This document shows positions 35,954-44,968 of a stretch of DNA of 64,000 bases, piece after piece. Positions within the stretch are counted from its first letter, which is position 1. Each line of letters opens with the position of its first letter. The stretch comes from Paucibacter sp. TC2R-5. Its GTDB lineage: Bacteria; Pseudomonadota; Gammaproteobacteria; Burkholderiales; Burkholderiaceae_C. The notes beneath the pieces are model-generated. The model was not told the DNA's origin. It worked only from the letters and a program-made list of their open reading frames with translations, and made no database searches. The position numbers and the translations under genes are program-made. The stretch covers positions 639,884 through 703,883 of the forward strand of contig NZ_JAJIRQ010000002.1 of the NCBI RefSeq assembly GCF_025717605.1. The letters run 5' to 3'.

Positions 35954-36856
35954 ATGGCGGCCGCTGTCCTGCCGGGCAATTCCTGTTTGTTCACCGTAAG
36001 TTTTTCCAAGTTCCTGCTCTTGCTCAATTCGCCCCGCCTGCGCCAGCCACTCGCTGCCCTGATTGTCATTCTCCCCGCTCTGTTCATGCACTCAAAGTCG
36101 GCCCAGGCCTGGGGTGCCGATGGCCACCGCCTGATTGCTAACTTGGCCGAGCAAAACCTCAACGCCGGCGCGCGCGCCGAGGTGGCGCGGCTGCTGGCGC
36201 TGGAGCCGGGCAGCACCTTGGCCTCGGTGTCGACCTGGGCGGATGAGCACCGCTCGCCGCAGACCGGGCCCTGGCATTACGTCAACTTTCCACGCGATGC
36301 CGATTGTCTGTATGAGCCGCTGCGCGACTGCGAGGGCGGGGCCTGCGTGGTGGCCGCCATCCAACGCCAAAGCAGCGTGCTGCGCTCCAGCGCCGCCGAT
36401 GATGAGGCGCGGCTGAAGGCGTTGAAATATGTCGTCCACCTGGTCGCTGATGTGCATCAGCCCTTGCATGCCGGCTTTGGCGATGACAGGGGCGGCAATA
36501 GCTATCAGCTGCAAGGCTTTGGGCGCGGCACCAATCTGCATGCCTTGTGGGACTCGGGCCTGATCCTGAATCGCCCCGGCGCGCTGGCGGCCTTGCAAGC
36601 GCAACTCAGCGAAGCCAAGCCGCTGAAGGTCGAGATGTCAAAGTCGGCCGGCGGCGCCGCGCAATGGGCCAGCGAGTCTTGCCGCATCGCCAGTGCGCCG
36701 GACTTCTACCCCGATGGCCACAAGGTCGATCAGGCCTACGCCGACGCGCATGAGCCCCAGCTGCTGGCGCAGTTGCAGCTGGCGGCACAGCGCCTGGCCG
36801 AGGTCTTGAACGAGAACCTGGGCAAGAAGGCCGAAGTTCGGGCGGCACAGTTGTAA
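35954..36856 (+). CDS. Secreted S1/P1-type nuclease
   Basis: A zinc-dependent nuclease of about 300 residues acting on single-stranded DNA and RNA outside the cytoplasm. The signal peptide ends just before WGADGHRLIANLAEQ, placing a tryptophan and histidine at the mature N-terminus, where this family binds zinc. Further zinc ligands are in WADEHRS, HYVNFPRDAD, VVHLVADVHQPLHAGFGDDRGGN and NLHALWDSG. The start is uncertain; ATG 35954 is the closest plausible one and still gives a long n-region. Divergent from the protease gene. Confidence 0.88.
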   Translation: MAAAVLPGNSCLFTVSFSKFLLLLNSPRLRQPLAALIVILPALFMHSKSAQAWGADGHRLIANLAEQNLNAGARAEVARLLALEPGSTLASVSTWADEHRSPQTGPWHYVNFPRDADCLYEPLRDCEGGACVVAAIQRQSSVLRSSAADDEARLKALKYVVHLVADVHQPLHAGFGDDRGGNSYQLQGFGRGTNLHALWDSGLILNRPGALAALQAQLSEAKPLKVEMSKSAGGAAQWASESCRIASAPDFYPDGHKVDQAYADAHEPQLLAQLQLAAQRLAEVLNENLGKKAEVRAAQL

Positions 36857-36883
36857 ATCAACAGAGGGCTGAGCCGCCCACCT

Positions 36884-36920
36884 GGGGCAGGGGGAGCAGG
36901 GGAAGAAGGGGAAGAAGGGG
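36884..36920 (+). other. G-run tract, predicted G-quadruplex
   Basis: Five runs of four or five G (36884-36887, 36890-36894, 36899-36902, 36908-36911, 36917-36920) separated by loops of 2-5 nt, all on the plus strand, between the nuclease stop and the TonB-dependent receptor start. This fits a four-tetrad quadruplex in DNA or in RNA. Confidence 0.7.
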
Positions 36921-37092
36921 AGAAAGGCCACCGGGATGGTGTCGTCGCGGTCTTCAGTGCCGCGCGAGCACGGGCCTGGATGCCAAAGAGGTGTCATAAA
37001 CATTGCTTAGCATTCCGGGCTTCGCGCATCCGCTGGCCGGATGGCCGCGAATCCAGGCGGACCTTTTTGCAATGCCTCCTCTGTCTCCATCG

Positions 37093-39219
37093 ATGAATTC
37101 CGCCATGCCCTCCCTCGCCAAGACCGCTCTCGTATCTCTGCCGCTGAGCCTGCTGGCGCTCGCCTGCCAACAGGCGGCTGCCGAAGAGAAGAAGGCCGGC
37201 AGCGAAGCCGGCGAAGCCACGCAAAGCCTGGCGCCGGTGCTGGTGATAGGCAATTACATCAACGGCGTCGGCAGCTCCGACGCTGCATCGCAAGGCGCGG
37301 TCAGCGCACGTTTGATCGAGAGCCGCCCGACTCTCAGGCCGGCCGAGCTCTTGGAGTTTGTGCCCGGCGTGATCGTCACCCAGCACAGCGGTGGCGGCAA
37401 AGCTAACCAGTATTTTCTACGGGGCTTCAACCTCGACCATGGCACCGACTTCGCCACCTTTGTGGACGGCATGCCGGTCAATATGCCTACCCATGCGCAT
37501 GGCCACGGCTATAGCGATCTGAACTGGTTGATCCCGGAGCTGGTCAACCGCATCAGCTACAAAAAAGGCCCTTACTTTGCCGATGTGGGCGACTTCGGCT
37601 CGGCCGGCGCGGCCCGCTTTGAGCTGAGCGAGCGCATGCCCGCCGGCTTGGCCGAATTGACGCTGGGCCAGAACGGCTATCGGCGCGCCTTGCTGAGCAA
37701 GTCGCTCGAACTGAGCGGCGGCGATCTGCTGTATGCGCTGGAGGCCTCGCACAATGACGGCCCCTGGGAGAACCCGGAACACCTGCGGCGCAAGAACGGC
37801 GTATTGCGCTACAGCTTTGGCCCGGCCGAGCAGCGCAGCAGCATCACCGCAATGGCCTACGAGGCCGACTGGAACTCGACCGACCAGATCCCGCTGCGGG
37901 CGGTGAATGCCGGTTTGGTGGGCCGCTACGGTGCGCTGGACCCCAGCGACGGTGGCCACACCTCGCGCCTGAGCCTGTCCTTCACGACCGAGCGCAAGGC
38001 CGAGGACGGCGGCTTCAAGTTCAATGCCTATGCGATCAAGTCCAGACTCGATCTGTTCTCCAACTTCACCTTTTTTCTTGAGCATCCGGTGGACCTGGAC
38101 CCCAGCCTCAAGCATGGCGACCAGTTCGAGCAGGCCGAGCGGCGCCAGGTTTACGGCCTGGCCGGCAGCCGCAGCTGGAACCTCACGCTGGCAGGGCTGG
38201 AAACCAGCAACACGGTCGGCCTTCAACTGCGCCATGACCGCCTGAACCCGGTCGGGTTGTATGAGTCGGTCGCGCGCGAACGGGTCGGTGTCATCCAGGA
38301 AAGCAATGTGCGCCAAACCTCGGTCGGCCTGTTTGCAGAGAACTCCACCCAATGGCTGCCTTGGATGCGCAGCGTGGCCGGCCTGCGTTTTGACCGGCTG
38401 GATCTGAAGGTCAGCAGTTCCATCGCGGCCAATAGCGGCACCGAGCAAGCCCATCTGAGCAGCCCCAAGCTGTCGTTGATCTTCGGCCCCTGGGCCAAGA
38501 CCGAGGCCTTCGTCAACTATGGTCAGGGCTTTCATAGCAATGATGCGCGTGGCGCCACCGCGCGGGTCTCGGCCAAAGAGAATCTGCCGGTCGAGGCGGT
38601 GCGGCCCTTGGTGCGCTCCAAGGGCAGCGAGCTGGGCCTGCGCAGCGAGATCATCCCGGGCTTGCAAAGCTCGCTGGCGCTGTGGCAGCTGAAGCTGGCG
38701 TCGGAGCTGGTGTTTGTTGGCGATGCCGGCGAGACCGAGGCCAGCCGCGCCAGCCGGCGCAGCGGCGTCGAATGGAACAACCATTACCAGGCCGCCTCTT
38801 GGCTGCTGCTGGACGCCGATGTGGCTTTGTCCCGAGCGCGTTATACCGAGTTCGACCCGGCCGGTGACCATGTTCCTGGCGCCATCAACCGCGTCTTCTC
38901 GGCCGGCGCCACGCTGAACGGTCTGGGGCCCTGGTCGGGCCAATTCCAGCTGCGCTACTTCGGGCCTAGAGCGCTGACCGAAGACAACAGCCAGCGCTCC
39001 AAGGCCACCACCTTGGCGCAGATGCGCATCGGCTACCGCATCAACGCCAGCACCAGCTTGAACCTGGACGTTTTCAATCTATTCGCCAGCAAGGCCAGCG
39101 ACATCGATTACTACTACGCCTCGCGCTTGAAGGGCGAGCCGGCCGAGGGTGTGCCCGATATTCACTTCCATCCGGTCGAGCCGCGCAGCCTGCGGCTGGG
39201 CCTGAATATCGGCTTCTAG
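37093..39219 (+). CDS. TonB-dependent outer membrane receptor with His-rich plug motif
   Basis: A roughly 708-residue outer-membrane transporter. The leader (MNSAMPSLAKTALVSLPLS) ends near LALACQQAAAEE, which may be a signal peptidase I site or a lipobox-like sequence. The plug domain includes RPAELLEFVPGVIVTQHSGG, FLRGFNLDHGTDFATFVDG and a distinctive MPTHAHGHGYSDLNWLIPE, four histidines in a short loop; the barrel ends in NIGF with terminal Phe. The His-rich loop suggests a metal or metal complex as ligand, which is inference. Alternative starts at 37072 and 37003 exist. An in-frame helix-turn-helix fragment follows the TAG stop. Confidence 0.87.
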   Translation: MNSAMPSLAKTALVSLPLSLLALACQQAAAEEKKAGSEAGEATQSLAPVLVIGNYINGVGSSDAASQGAVSARLIESRPTLRPAELLEFVPGVIVTQHSGGGKANQYFLRGFNLDHGTDFATFVDGMPVNMPTHAHGHGYSDLNWLIPELVNRISYKKGPYFADVGDFGSAGAARFELSERMPAGLAELTLGQNGYRRALLSKSLELSGGDLLYALEASHNDGPWENPEHLRRKNGVLRYSFGPAEQRSSITAMAYEADWNSTDQIPLRAVNAGLVGRYGALDPSDGGHTSRLSLSFTTERKAEDGGFKFNAYAIKSRLDLFSNFTFFLEHPVDLDPSLKHGDQFEQAERRQVYGLAGSRSWNLTLAGLETSNTVGLQLRHDRLNPVGLYESVARERVGVIQESNVRQTSVGLFAENSTQWLPWMRSVAGLRFDRLDLKVSSSIAANSGTEQAHLSSPKLSLIFGPWAKTEAFVNYGQGFHSNDARGATARVSAKENLPVEAVRPLVRSKGSELGLRSEIIPGLQSSLALWQLKLASELVFVGDAGETEASRASRRSGVEWNNHYQAASWLLLDADVALSRARYTEFDPAGDHVPGAINRVFSAGATLNGLGPWSGQFQLRYFGPRALTEDNSQRSKATTLAQMRIGYRINASTSLNLDVFNLFASKASDIDYYYASRLKGEPAEGVPDIHFHPVEPRSLRLGLNIGF

Positions 39220-39255
39220 TCAGCCGGCCAATTTGCACCGGCGGCCACGGAAAAG

Positions 39256-39453
39256 TTGCTGACCCCCAAAGAGCGCGAAATCTTGGCCCTGCTGGCGCGC
39301 AACTATTCCAACAAGGAAATTGCCAACGCCTTGATGGTCAGCAGCGAGACCGTCAAATGGCATTTGAAGGCGCTCTACAGCAAACTCGAAGCGGCCTCAC
39401 GCAAGCACGCGGTGACAAGAGCCCGCACGATGGGGATGTTGGGGCGGGCTTAG
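39256..39453 (+). CDS. Orphan LuxR-type helix-turn-helix, possible gene remnant
   Basis: A 65-residue frame made almost only of a LuxR C-terminal DNA-binding domain: LTPKEREILALLARNYSNKE, then SSETVKWHLKALYSKL. Such domains normally end MalT/AcoK-like or response-regulator proteins. No effector or ATPase domain is present and the only start is TTG. It lies in the same reading frame as the TonB-dependent receptor, 12 codons after its TAG stop, with no other stop between. It is either a remnant of a deleted regulator or a small stand-alone DNA-binding protein. Confidence 0.55.
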   Translation: MLTPKEREILALLARNYSNKEIANALMVSSETVKWHLKALYSKLEAASRKHAVTRARTMGMLGRA

Positions 39454-39464
39454 GCTGACCTCCG

Positions 39465-40316
39465 TCAAACGACCCGGCGCCGCTTGGCAGCCAGACCCGC
39501 CAAGCCAGTCAGACCCAGGCCCATCAAGGCCCAGCTGCTGGGCTCGGGCACCGCGATAACGCTGCCAAAGCCGGCGCTGCCGTAGTCGCTGCGGCCGCTG
39601 TCGAGGGCGCCGCTGCCTGAGCAGTCATTGGAGATCATGTTCGTGTCCAGGGTTACCGCCGCATGCAGGGCGATGGCGCGGCCGCACAGAATCCGCGCGC
39701 CGGTATTGAGCGTGATGCTTTGGTCGGCAATGAGGTTACCGGCAAACAAGGTCGCGGTGCCCAGGGTGGCGGAACTGCCGACCCGCCAAAACACGCCGGT
39801 ATTGCTGCCGCCGTCAATCAGATTGACCATGGCGCTGCTGGCCGTCGTGAGCGCGCTACCGATCTTGAACACAAAGAGTGCATTGGGGTCGTGCATGGCG
39901 TTGAGCGTCAAGGTCCCGGTCAACTGTGCCTCGGTATCGAAGCTGTAGACACCCGGCGTCAGCGTCAGGCCGCCCAGATCGGTGCCGGTGAGGTTGCCCG
40001 TGGACGCCATGCCGGCCAGCGCAATATAGGCGGAGGAGGCATCCAGCTGCGCTTGCAGCGCGGCCGCATCGGTTTGTTGCAATGCACCCGTCAGCGTGAT
40101 GCTGGCCAGACCTGTGATCGATGAGCCCGGGGACAAGCCGAGATCGCCCCAGATCGTGCTCGGTCCGGTGTTGGTCACGGTCGAGGCGCCCAAGACCGCA
40201 AGGCCCTGTGCTGTACCCAGGAAGGGCGCCGCTACGGCAGGCAATGCCCAACACAGCACAGCGCTCAGTGCCACTGAAAATTTGCAGGTCTTTGAAAGCA
40301 GGTTTGCATGATTCAT
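39465..40316 (-). CDS. Ice-binding-like (DUF3494) protein with PEP-CTERM tail
   Basis: A 283-residue exported protein: signal peptide ([16 protein letters not shown]), a DUF3494 beta-helix domain (about 30-235: [60 protein letters not shown]) and a C-terminal PEP-CTERM signal ([11 protein letters not shown] ... AAKRRR). DUF3494 members include ice-binding and adhesive proteins; in non-polar bacteria the role is often surface adhesion. The ATG at 40316 is chosen because it begins the leader. Convergent with the receptor/HTH region. Confidence 0.87.
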   Translation of the reverse strand: MNHANLLSKTCKFSVALSAVLCWALPAVAAPFLGTAQGLAVLGASTVTNTGPSTIWGDLGLSPGSSITGLASITLTGALQQTDAAALQAQLDASSAYIALAGMASTGNLTGTDLGGLTLTPGVYSFDTEAQLTGTLTLNAMHDPNALFVFKIGSALTTASSAMVNLIDGGSNTGVFWRVGSSATLGTATLFAGNLIADQSITLNTGARILCGRAIALHAAVTLDTNMISNDCSGSGALDSGRSDYGSAGFGSVIAVPEPSSWALMGLGLTGLAGLAAKRRRVV

Positions 40317-40562
40317 GTCCGACTCCAGGTTGAAAAGCCCAATTCGCCAAATTCGCCCTATTGCGATGCCGCACGACAGCGGCAAGCACGAGTCTCGAAT
40401 TCAGCGCCCTGGCGGTCTGTGCGTTAGCGAACAAGGAATTGCGGGGGCTTGTCCTACATCTCATCGGCTTGCTGGACGCTGCAAGCGGGACTGCAGGGGC
40501 GGTATAAAAGTTGTGACGCAAGAGCCGGCGCTCCTGCCTGCATCCAAGCCCAAGGACACCCC

Positions 40563-40931
40563 ATGAACTCATCCGAAAGACCGCGCCCGAACACCGCAGC
40601 GCCCGCCACCACCGACGAGGATCTGGCCGCTCAAGCCAAGCCGGGCGAGGGCATCCCCTCGCAAGACACCAGTCTGTCGGCTCAACTGCCGCTGAAGGGT
40701 GAGGACGCCGAAAGAGAAGCCAACTCGGCCTGGGTTGGGGGTGCCGCGATTGCCGGTGCCGCCACCGGGGCCGCTGTGGGCGTCGCGGTGGCCGGGCCGG
40801 TAGGCGTGGTGGCGGGCGCCGCGCTGGGTCTGGTGGCCGGCGCGCTGGGGGGCGCCGCTGCTGGAAGCACAGCGGCCGAGCCCGCTGACCCTGTCGCCCA
40901 GGCCGCCGTCAATAAAGCGGCGCCGGGCTAA
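40563..40931 (+). CDS. Glycine-zipper protein
   Basis: A 122-residue protein with a disordered, charged N-terminal half (1-58) and a Gly/Ala-rich hydrophobic segment (about 60-100: [36 protein letters not shown]) typical of glycine-zipper membrane inserts. AAGGA lies 7 bp before the ATG. It has no signal peptide in the usual position. Its 3' end overlaps the arsH stop by 4 bp on the opposite strand. Function unknown; similar proteins are often stress-related. Confidence 0.75.
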   Translation: MNSSERPRPNTAAPATTDEDLAAQAKPGEGIPSQDTSLSAQLPLKGEDAEREANSAWVGGAAIAGAATGAAVGVAVAGPVGVVAGAALGLVAGALGGAAAGSTAAEPADPVAQAAVNKAAPG

Positions 40932-41641
40932 ATGCTGGCCTGATTGACGCGCCGACTCAGCTCGGCCGCGCTTTCCTTGCGTTCGCTATAACGATCGACC
41001 AGATAGGCGCTGGATTCGCGCGTGAGCAGCGTGAACTTCATCAGCTCTTCCATTACATCGACGATGCGGTCGTAATAGCTGGATGGCTTCATGCGGCCGG
41101 CTTCGTCGAACTCCAGAAAGGCCTTGGCGACCGAGCTTTGGTTGGGGATGGTCAACATGCGCATCCAGCGGCCCAGGATGCGCATCTGGTTGACGGCATT
41201 GAAGGATTGCGAGCCACCCGAGACCTGCATCACGGCCAGCGTCTTGCCCTGGGTCGGGCGCACCGCGCCGGCGTTGAGCGGCAGCCAGTCGATCTGCGTC
41301 TTCATCAGGCCGGTCATCGCGCCATGCCGCTCAGGCGAACACCAGACCATGGCCTCCGACCATTGCACCAGCTCGCGCAACTCCCGCACCTTGGCGTGGG
41401 TGTCGGGCGCATCGTCGACCAGTGGCAGGCCGCTGGGGTTGAAGACGCGGGTCTCGGCGCCCATCGCTTGCAAAAGCCGCTCGGCCTCCAGCGTGCAGAG
41501 CTTGCTGTAAGAGCGTTCGCGCAAGGAACCGTACAGCAGCAGCACACGCGGCGCCTGGGTGGCGCGGCTGCCGATCGCGATGAAGTCGCTCGCCAAAGGC
41601 GGCTTGAACAAGGCGGCGTCCAAGTTGGGAAGATCGCTCAT
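40928..41641 (-). CDS. arsH: Arsenical resistance protein ArsH (NADPH-dependent FMN reductase fold)
   Basis: A 237-residue flavoprotein of the ArsH family, linked to oxidation of trivalent organoarsenicals. The FMN-phosphate motif [13 protein letters not shown] and [22 protein letters not shown] are characteristic, as is [18 protein letters not shown]. Last gene of arsR-arsC-aqpS-arsH; its ATG overlaps the aquaporin stop by 4 bp, which fixes the start. Confidence 0.93.
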   Translation of the reverse strand: MSDLPNLDAALFKPPLASDFIAIGSRATQAPRVLLLYGSLRERSYSKLCTLEAERLLQAMGAETRVFNPSGLPLVDDAPDTHAKVRELRELVQWSEAMVWCSPERHGAMTGLMKTQIDWLPLNAGAVRPTQGKTLAVMQVSGGSQSFNAVNQMRILGRWMRMLTIPNQSSVAKAFLEFDEAGRMKPSSYYDRIVDVMEELMKFTLLTRESSAYLVDRYSERKESAAELSRRVNQASI

Positions 41642-42297
41642 TTGTTGCGCCCTAGAAGTTGATGCAGGCCTAAACCGGCTGCCGCACCGAGGAGCTGTGC
41701 GATCACAAAACCCGCCGCGCTGGCCGGTGCAATGCCGGCGAAGGAGTCGCTGAACATGCGGCCAAACACGGCCGCCGGATTGGCAAACGAGGTCGAGGCG
41801 GTGAACCAATAGGCGGCACCAATATAGCCGGCCACCAAGCTGCTGGCGCGACCCGCCGGCGCCCGCAAAATCACCAACAAGAGCCCGGCCGTGGCCACAG
41901 CCTCGGCCAGCCACTGGCCTGCGCCGCCGCGCAGCTTCAGCGAGGTTTGCAGAAGCGGCAGCTCAAACATCGCGTTAGCAAGCCAGGCCCCCAGGACAGC
42001 CCCGAGCAATTGCGCGGCAATATAGGGCAAGACCCAGCGCGCCGCCAGCTCGCCGCGCGCGGCCATCACCAGGCTGACGGCTGGGTTGAAATGCGCGCCG
42101 CTGATGGGCCTGAAGACCTCGATCAAGACATACAGGCCCCAGACCGTGGCAAGCGTATTGGCCAGCAATGCGACGGCCACATTGCCGCCGCTGAGGCGCT
42201 CGGCCATGATGCCGGACCCGATCACGATGGCCAGCAGCAAAGCCGTGCCCAAGCCCTCCGCCAGCAGGCGCGGGCGCATCTGCAGGGCCTGACTCAT
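41638..42297 (-). CDS. aqpS: MIP-family aquaglyceroporin of the ars operon (AqpS-like)
   Basis: A 219-residue six-helix channel with the two Asn-Pro-Ala signatures, HFNPAVS and [11 protein letters not shown]. Its place between arsC and arsH, with no arsB or ACR3 pump in the window, matches the arrangement described in Sinorhizobium meliloti, where arsenite made by ArsC leaves through AqpS down its gradient. Overlaps arsC and arsH by 4 bp on either side. Confidence 0.9.
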   Translation of the reverse strand: MSQALQMRPRLLAEGLGTALLLAIVIGSGIMAERLSGGNVAVALLANTLATVWGLYVLIEVFRPISGAHFNPAVSLVMAARGELAARWVLPYIAAQLLGAVLGAWLANAMFELPLLQTSLKLRGGAGQWLAEAVATAGLLLVILRAPAGRASSLVAGYIGAAYWFTASTSFANPAAVFGRMFSDSFAGIAPASAAGFVIAQLLGAAAGLGLHQLLGRNK

Positions 42298-42797
42298 GAC
42301 TTGCCAATCTCCCCCAGCGCCTCTTGCAGATCGCTTTTGCTCATGGTCTCCAAAGGCAAGGCCAGCAGTTGCAGCATCCGGTAGCCAATCGCTTGACGTG
42401 TCAGCTCGAAAGCGCGGCGCTTGCCTTCCTCGCCGCCTTCGGCATTGCTAGGGTCGGGGTAGCCCCAGTGCACTTTGACTGGCTGACCCTGGCCACCAAA
42501 GAAGACCGGGCAAGTCTCTGCCGCCGCGCTGTCGCAGACGGTGATGACGATGGACAGTGGCGGTGCGCCCTCTGAGCTGAACTCATCCCAGCTCTTGCTG
42601 CGATAACCGGCCACATCGACGCCGGCGTTCGTCAGCGCCTCCAAGGCGAAGGGGTTGAGCCGGCCGCTTGGCGCGCTGCCGGCGCTGTGGGCGCGCACAT
42701 CGCGGCCCAGTTTGGCGGCGAGATGGTTCAACATGCCCTCGGACAAAACGCTGCGCGCCGAGTTGTGGGTGCAAAGAATCAATACATGCGTGGTCAT
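42294..42797 (-). CDS. arsC: Arsenate reductase, low-molecular-weight phosphatase type
   Basis: A 167-residue cytoplasmic enzyme that reduces arsenate to arsenite. The nucleophile C9 sits in the CX5R phosphatase loop LCTHNSARS, and two further cysteines, C88 and C96 (VCDSAAAETCPVF), provide the disulfide cascade typical of thioredoxin-coupled ArsC; HWGYPDP supplies the general acid Asp. Second gene of the ars operon. Confidence 0.93.
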   Translation of the reverse strand: MTTHVLILCTHNSARSVLSEGMLNHLAAKLGRDVRAHSAGSAPSGRLNPFALEALTNAGVDVAGYRSKSWDEFSSEGAPPLSIVITVCDSAAAETCPVFFGGQGQPVKVHWGYPDPSNAEGGEEGKRRAFELTRQAIGYRMLQLLALPLETMSKSDLQEALGEIGKS

Positions 42798-42810
42798 GGG
42801 GATTTGGCCT

Positions 42811-43137
42811 TCAGCAGGCCGAGCAGTTTGGGGTTGAAATCGTCAAGCAAGCTTCGCCCTGGCAGCAATTGGCCGTCAGATAGGCCAAGAGTTCGTTCAT
42901 TTGCGTGAAGGCGGCGCGGTAGATCAGGTTGCGGCCCTCGCGCTCCTGGCTGACCAGGCCGGCGTTGAGCAGCTCCTTCAGATGGAAGGACAGCGTCGAG
43001 GCCGGCACGTCCAGTGTCTGCGCCAAGGCGCTCGGCGTCAGGCCCAGCGGCCCGGCGACGACCAGGGTGCGGAACACTTGCAGGCGGGCGGCCTGCGCCA
43101 GCGCGGCCAGCGCCTTGACGATTGCTTGTTCTTCCAT
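42811..43137 (-). CDS. arsR: ArsR-family arsenite-responsive repressor
   Basis: A 108-residue winged-helix repressor. The DNA-recognition helix lies in VPASTLSFHLKELLNAGLV. The usual CVC metal site in the DNA-binding helix is absent; instead cysteines C91, C92 and C97 (ANCCQGEAC) plus C105 and C108 lie at the C-terminus, as in the Acidithiobacillus ferrooxidans type of ArsR. First gene of the operon; its start codon lies within its own predicted operator. Confidence 0.93.
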   Translation of the reverse strand: MEEQAIVKALAALAQAARLQVFRTLVVAGPLGLTPSALAQTLDVPASTLSFHLKELLNAGLVSQEREGRNLIYRAAFTQMNELLAYLTANCCQGEACLTISTPNCSAC

Positions 43138-43159
43138 AATTCCATTGTAGTGGAATTAT
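43136..43159. promoter_or_regulatory. ArsR operator palindrome overlapping the arsR start
   Basis: A perfect 9-bp inverted repeat with 6-bp spacer: ATAATTCCA-ttgtag-TGGAATTAT. It includes the arsR ATG (minus strand) and a -10-like TACAAT (43150-43145). AT-rich imperfect or perfect palindromes of this kind are usual ArsR/SmtB operators. Confidence 0.8.
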
Positions 43160-43186
43160 GAATTTGTCTTGCTATGCCTTGCGGCT

Positions 43187-44293
43187 TCAGCTCCGCACCG
43201 GCATCACATGAATACCGCTCGGGTCCAGCTCCAGCAGCAAGACCTGACCCACACGCCAGCCCGACTGCCTGAGTTGGCGCGTGCCGATGTCGAGGTGCAC
43301 ATGAGCCTTGGCCGAGCCTTGGACGGCCAACTTCAGCGTCGAGGTTTCGCCCAGGCTGCGCAGCTCAATCAGCTCGGCAGGGACCAGATTGACGACGGCG
43401 GCGGTCGGCGCGGCCGTGTGGCATTGGATGAATTCACCGCTGATGACCCAGCGCACCGGCGTGCCGTCTTCGATGCGTCCCTTGTCGATGATTTGCAGCT
43501 GTGGCGCCGCTTCATCTTCGCCCCATTGCAAAAGCGCCCCGCCGCTGGTCTTGCGAAAGATGCCGCGATGGATGTCGCGCAGGCCCACCAGCGCCGCCAC
43601 CCGCGCATTGCGCGGCCGCGCCAACAGTTGCTCGGGCGGGCCGTCTTGCAGCGCTTCGCCGGCTTCCAGAATACACAGGCGGTCCGCCAGCATGCGGGCT
43701 TCGCGCAGATCATGCGTGACCATGATGATGGGCAGCGTCAGGCGCTCGCGCAGCTTGACCAACTCCTCCCACAAGGCATAGCGGGTCGGCTGATCGACAG
43801 CGGAAAACGCTTCGTCCAGCAAAAGCAATTGGGGCCTGCGCGCCAGCGCGCGCGCCAAGGCCACGCGCTGGCGCTGGCCGCCGGACAGCTGCTCGGGGCG
43901 GCGCGCCGCCAGGCCATCCAGCTGCATATCGGCCAGCAGTTTGAGTGCCTGCTCGCGCCGGGCGGTCTTGGAGCCGGCGCCGCTGTCGCCAGGAATGGCC
44001 AGGCTGACATTGTCCAAGGCGCTAAGATGCGGGAACAAGGCGTAATGCTGAAACACCATGCCGACGCCGCGCCGCTCGGCCGGCACGGCGATGCTGCGCT
44101 CGCTGTCGAACCACAGCTCATCGCCCAAGCTGATGCGGCCGCTGCTGACCGTCAACAGGCCGGCCAGCGCCCGCAGTACGCTGGTCTTGCCGCTTCCCGA
44201 AGGACCGACCAGCGCGAGCAACTCGCCATTCGCACAGCGCAGGTCCAGCGCCAATGGAATCGGCCCGGCTTGATGCAGACTCGCTTGCAGCAT
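43187..44293 (-). CDS. modC: Molybdate ABC transporter ATP-binding protein
   Basis: A 368-residue ATPase of the molybdate importer. Walker A GPSGSGKTS, signature LSGGQRQRVALARAL, Walker B LLLLDEAFSAVD and H-loop VTHDLREA. The C-terminal about 130 residues include a TOBE/molybdate-binding domain (IFRKTSGGALL ... VVNLVPAELIELRSLGE). Third gene of modABC, 6 bp after modB. Confidence 0.93.
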   Translation of the reverse strand: MLQASLHQAGPIPLALDLRCANGELLALVGPSGSGKTSVLRALAGLLTVSSGRISLGDELWFDSERSIAVPAERRGVGMVFQHYALFPHLSALDNVSLAIPGDSGAGSKTARREQALKLLADMQLDGLAARRPEQLSGGQRQRVALARALARRPQLLLLDEAFSAVDQPTRYALWEELVKLRERLTLPIIMVTHDLREARMLADRLCILEAGEALQDGPPEQLLARPRNARVAALVGLRDIHRGIFRKTSGGALLQWGEDEAAPQLQIIDKGRIEDGTPVRWVISGEFIQCHTAAPTAAVVNLVPAELIELRSLGETSTLKLAVQGSAKAHVHLDIGTRQLRQSGWRVGQVLLLELDPSGIHVMPVRS

Positions 44294-44299
44294 CGTGCT

Positions 44300-44968
44300 T
44301 CAGCCTCCCCGAGTTCGAAGGGGTCGGCTCAGCCAGCTGCTGATCAGCAGCGTCAGCATCGAAATTGCCAGCAGCGTGGCCGACATCGCGCCCGCCGCCT
44401 GCATGTCAAAGGACTGCACGCGGTCATAGATGGCGATCGAGATCGTCTGCGTCTCGCCGGCGATATTGCCGCCCACCATCAGCACCACGCCAAACTCGCC
44501 CAAGGTGTGCGCGGCCGTCATGATGAGGCCGCTCAGAATGCCGCGCCAGGCCAGCGGCAGCTCGATCAGCGTCAGCGTGCGCCAAGGCGACAGGCCGCAG
44601 CTGCGGGCGGCGTCGAAGAGTTCGCTCGGTATCGCCTCGAAGGCGCGCTGCATAGGCATCACGGCGAACGGAATGTTGAAGATCAGGCTGGCCAGCAGCA
44701 GGCCCTCGAACGAGAAGGCCAGCGTGCGCCCGCTTAAAGCTTGATACCAAGCACCCAAGGCCGAGCCGCCGCCCATCCAGATCAGCAAATAGAAGCCCAG
44801 GACGGTCGGCGGCAGCACCAGTGGCAGCGCCAGCGCGGCCTCCAGCACGGGGCGCAGCGGATGGCGGCTGCGCGCCAGCCAGCGGCCCGCGAAGACGCCC
44901 AGCGGCAACAAGATCAAGGCGGTGGCCAAGGCCAGCAAGGCCGACAGGCGCAAGGCGGTCCAGTCCAT
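44300..44968 (-). CDS. modB: Molybdate ABC transporter permease
   Basis: A 222-residue inner-membrane permease with about five helices and the ModB signatures ALPLVLPPTVLGFYLL and ARSCGLSPWRTLTLIELPLAWRGI (the ATPase contact loop), then AHTLGEFGVVLMVGGNI. It starts directly after the modA stop with no gap. Confidence 0.94.
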   Translation of the reverse strand: MDWTALRLSALLALATALILLPLGVFAGRWLARSRHPLRPVLEAALALPLVLPPTVLGFYLLIWMGGGSALGAWYQALSGRTLAFSFEGLLLASLIFNIPFAVMPMQRAFEAIPSELFDAARSCGLSPWRTLTLIELPLAWRGILSGLIMTAAHTLGEFGVVLMVGGNIAGETQTISIAIYDRVQSFDMQAAGAMSATLLAISMLTLLISSWLSRPLRTRGG

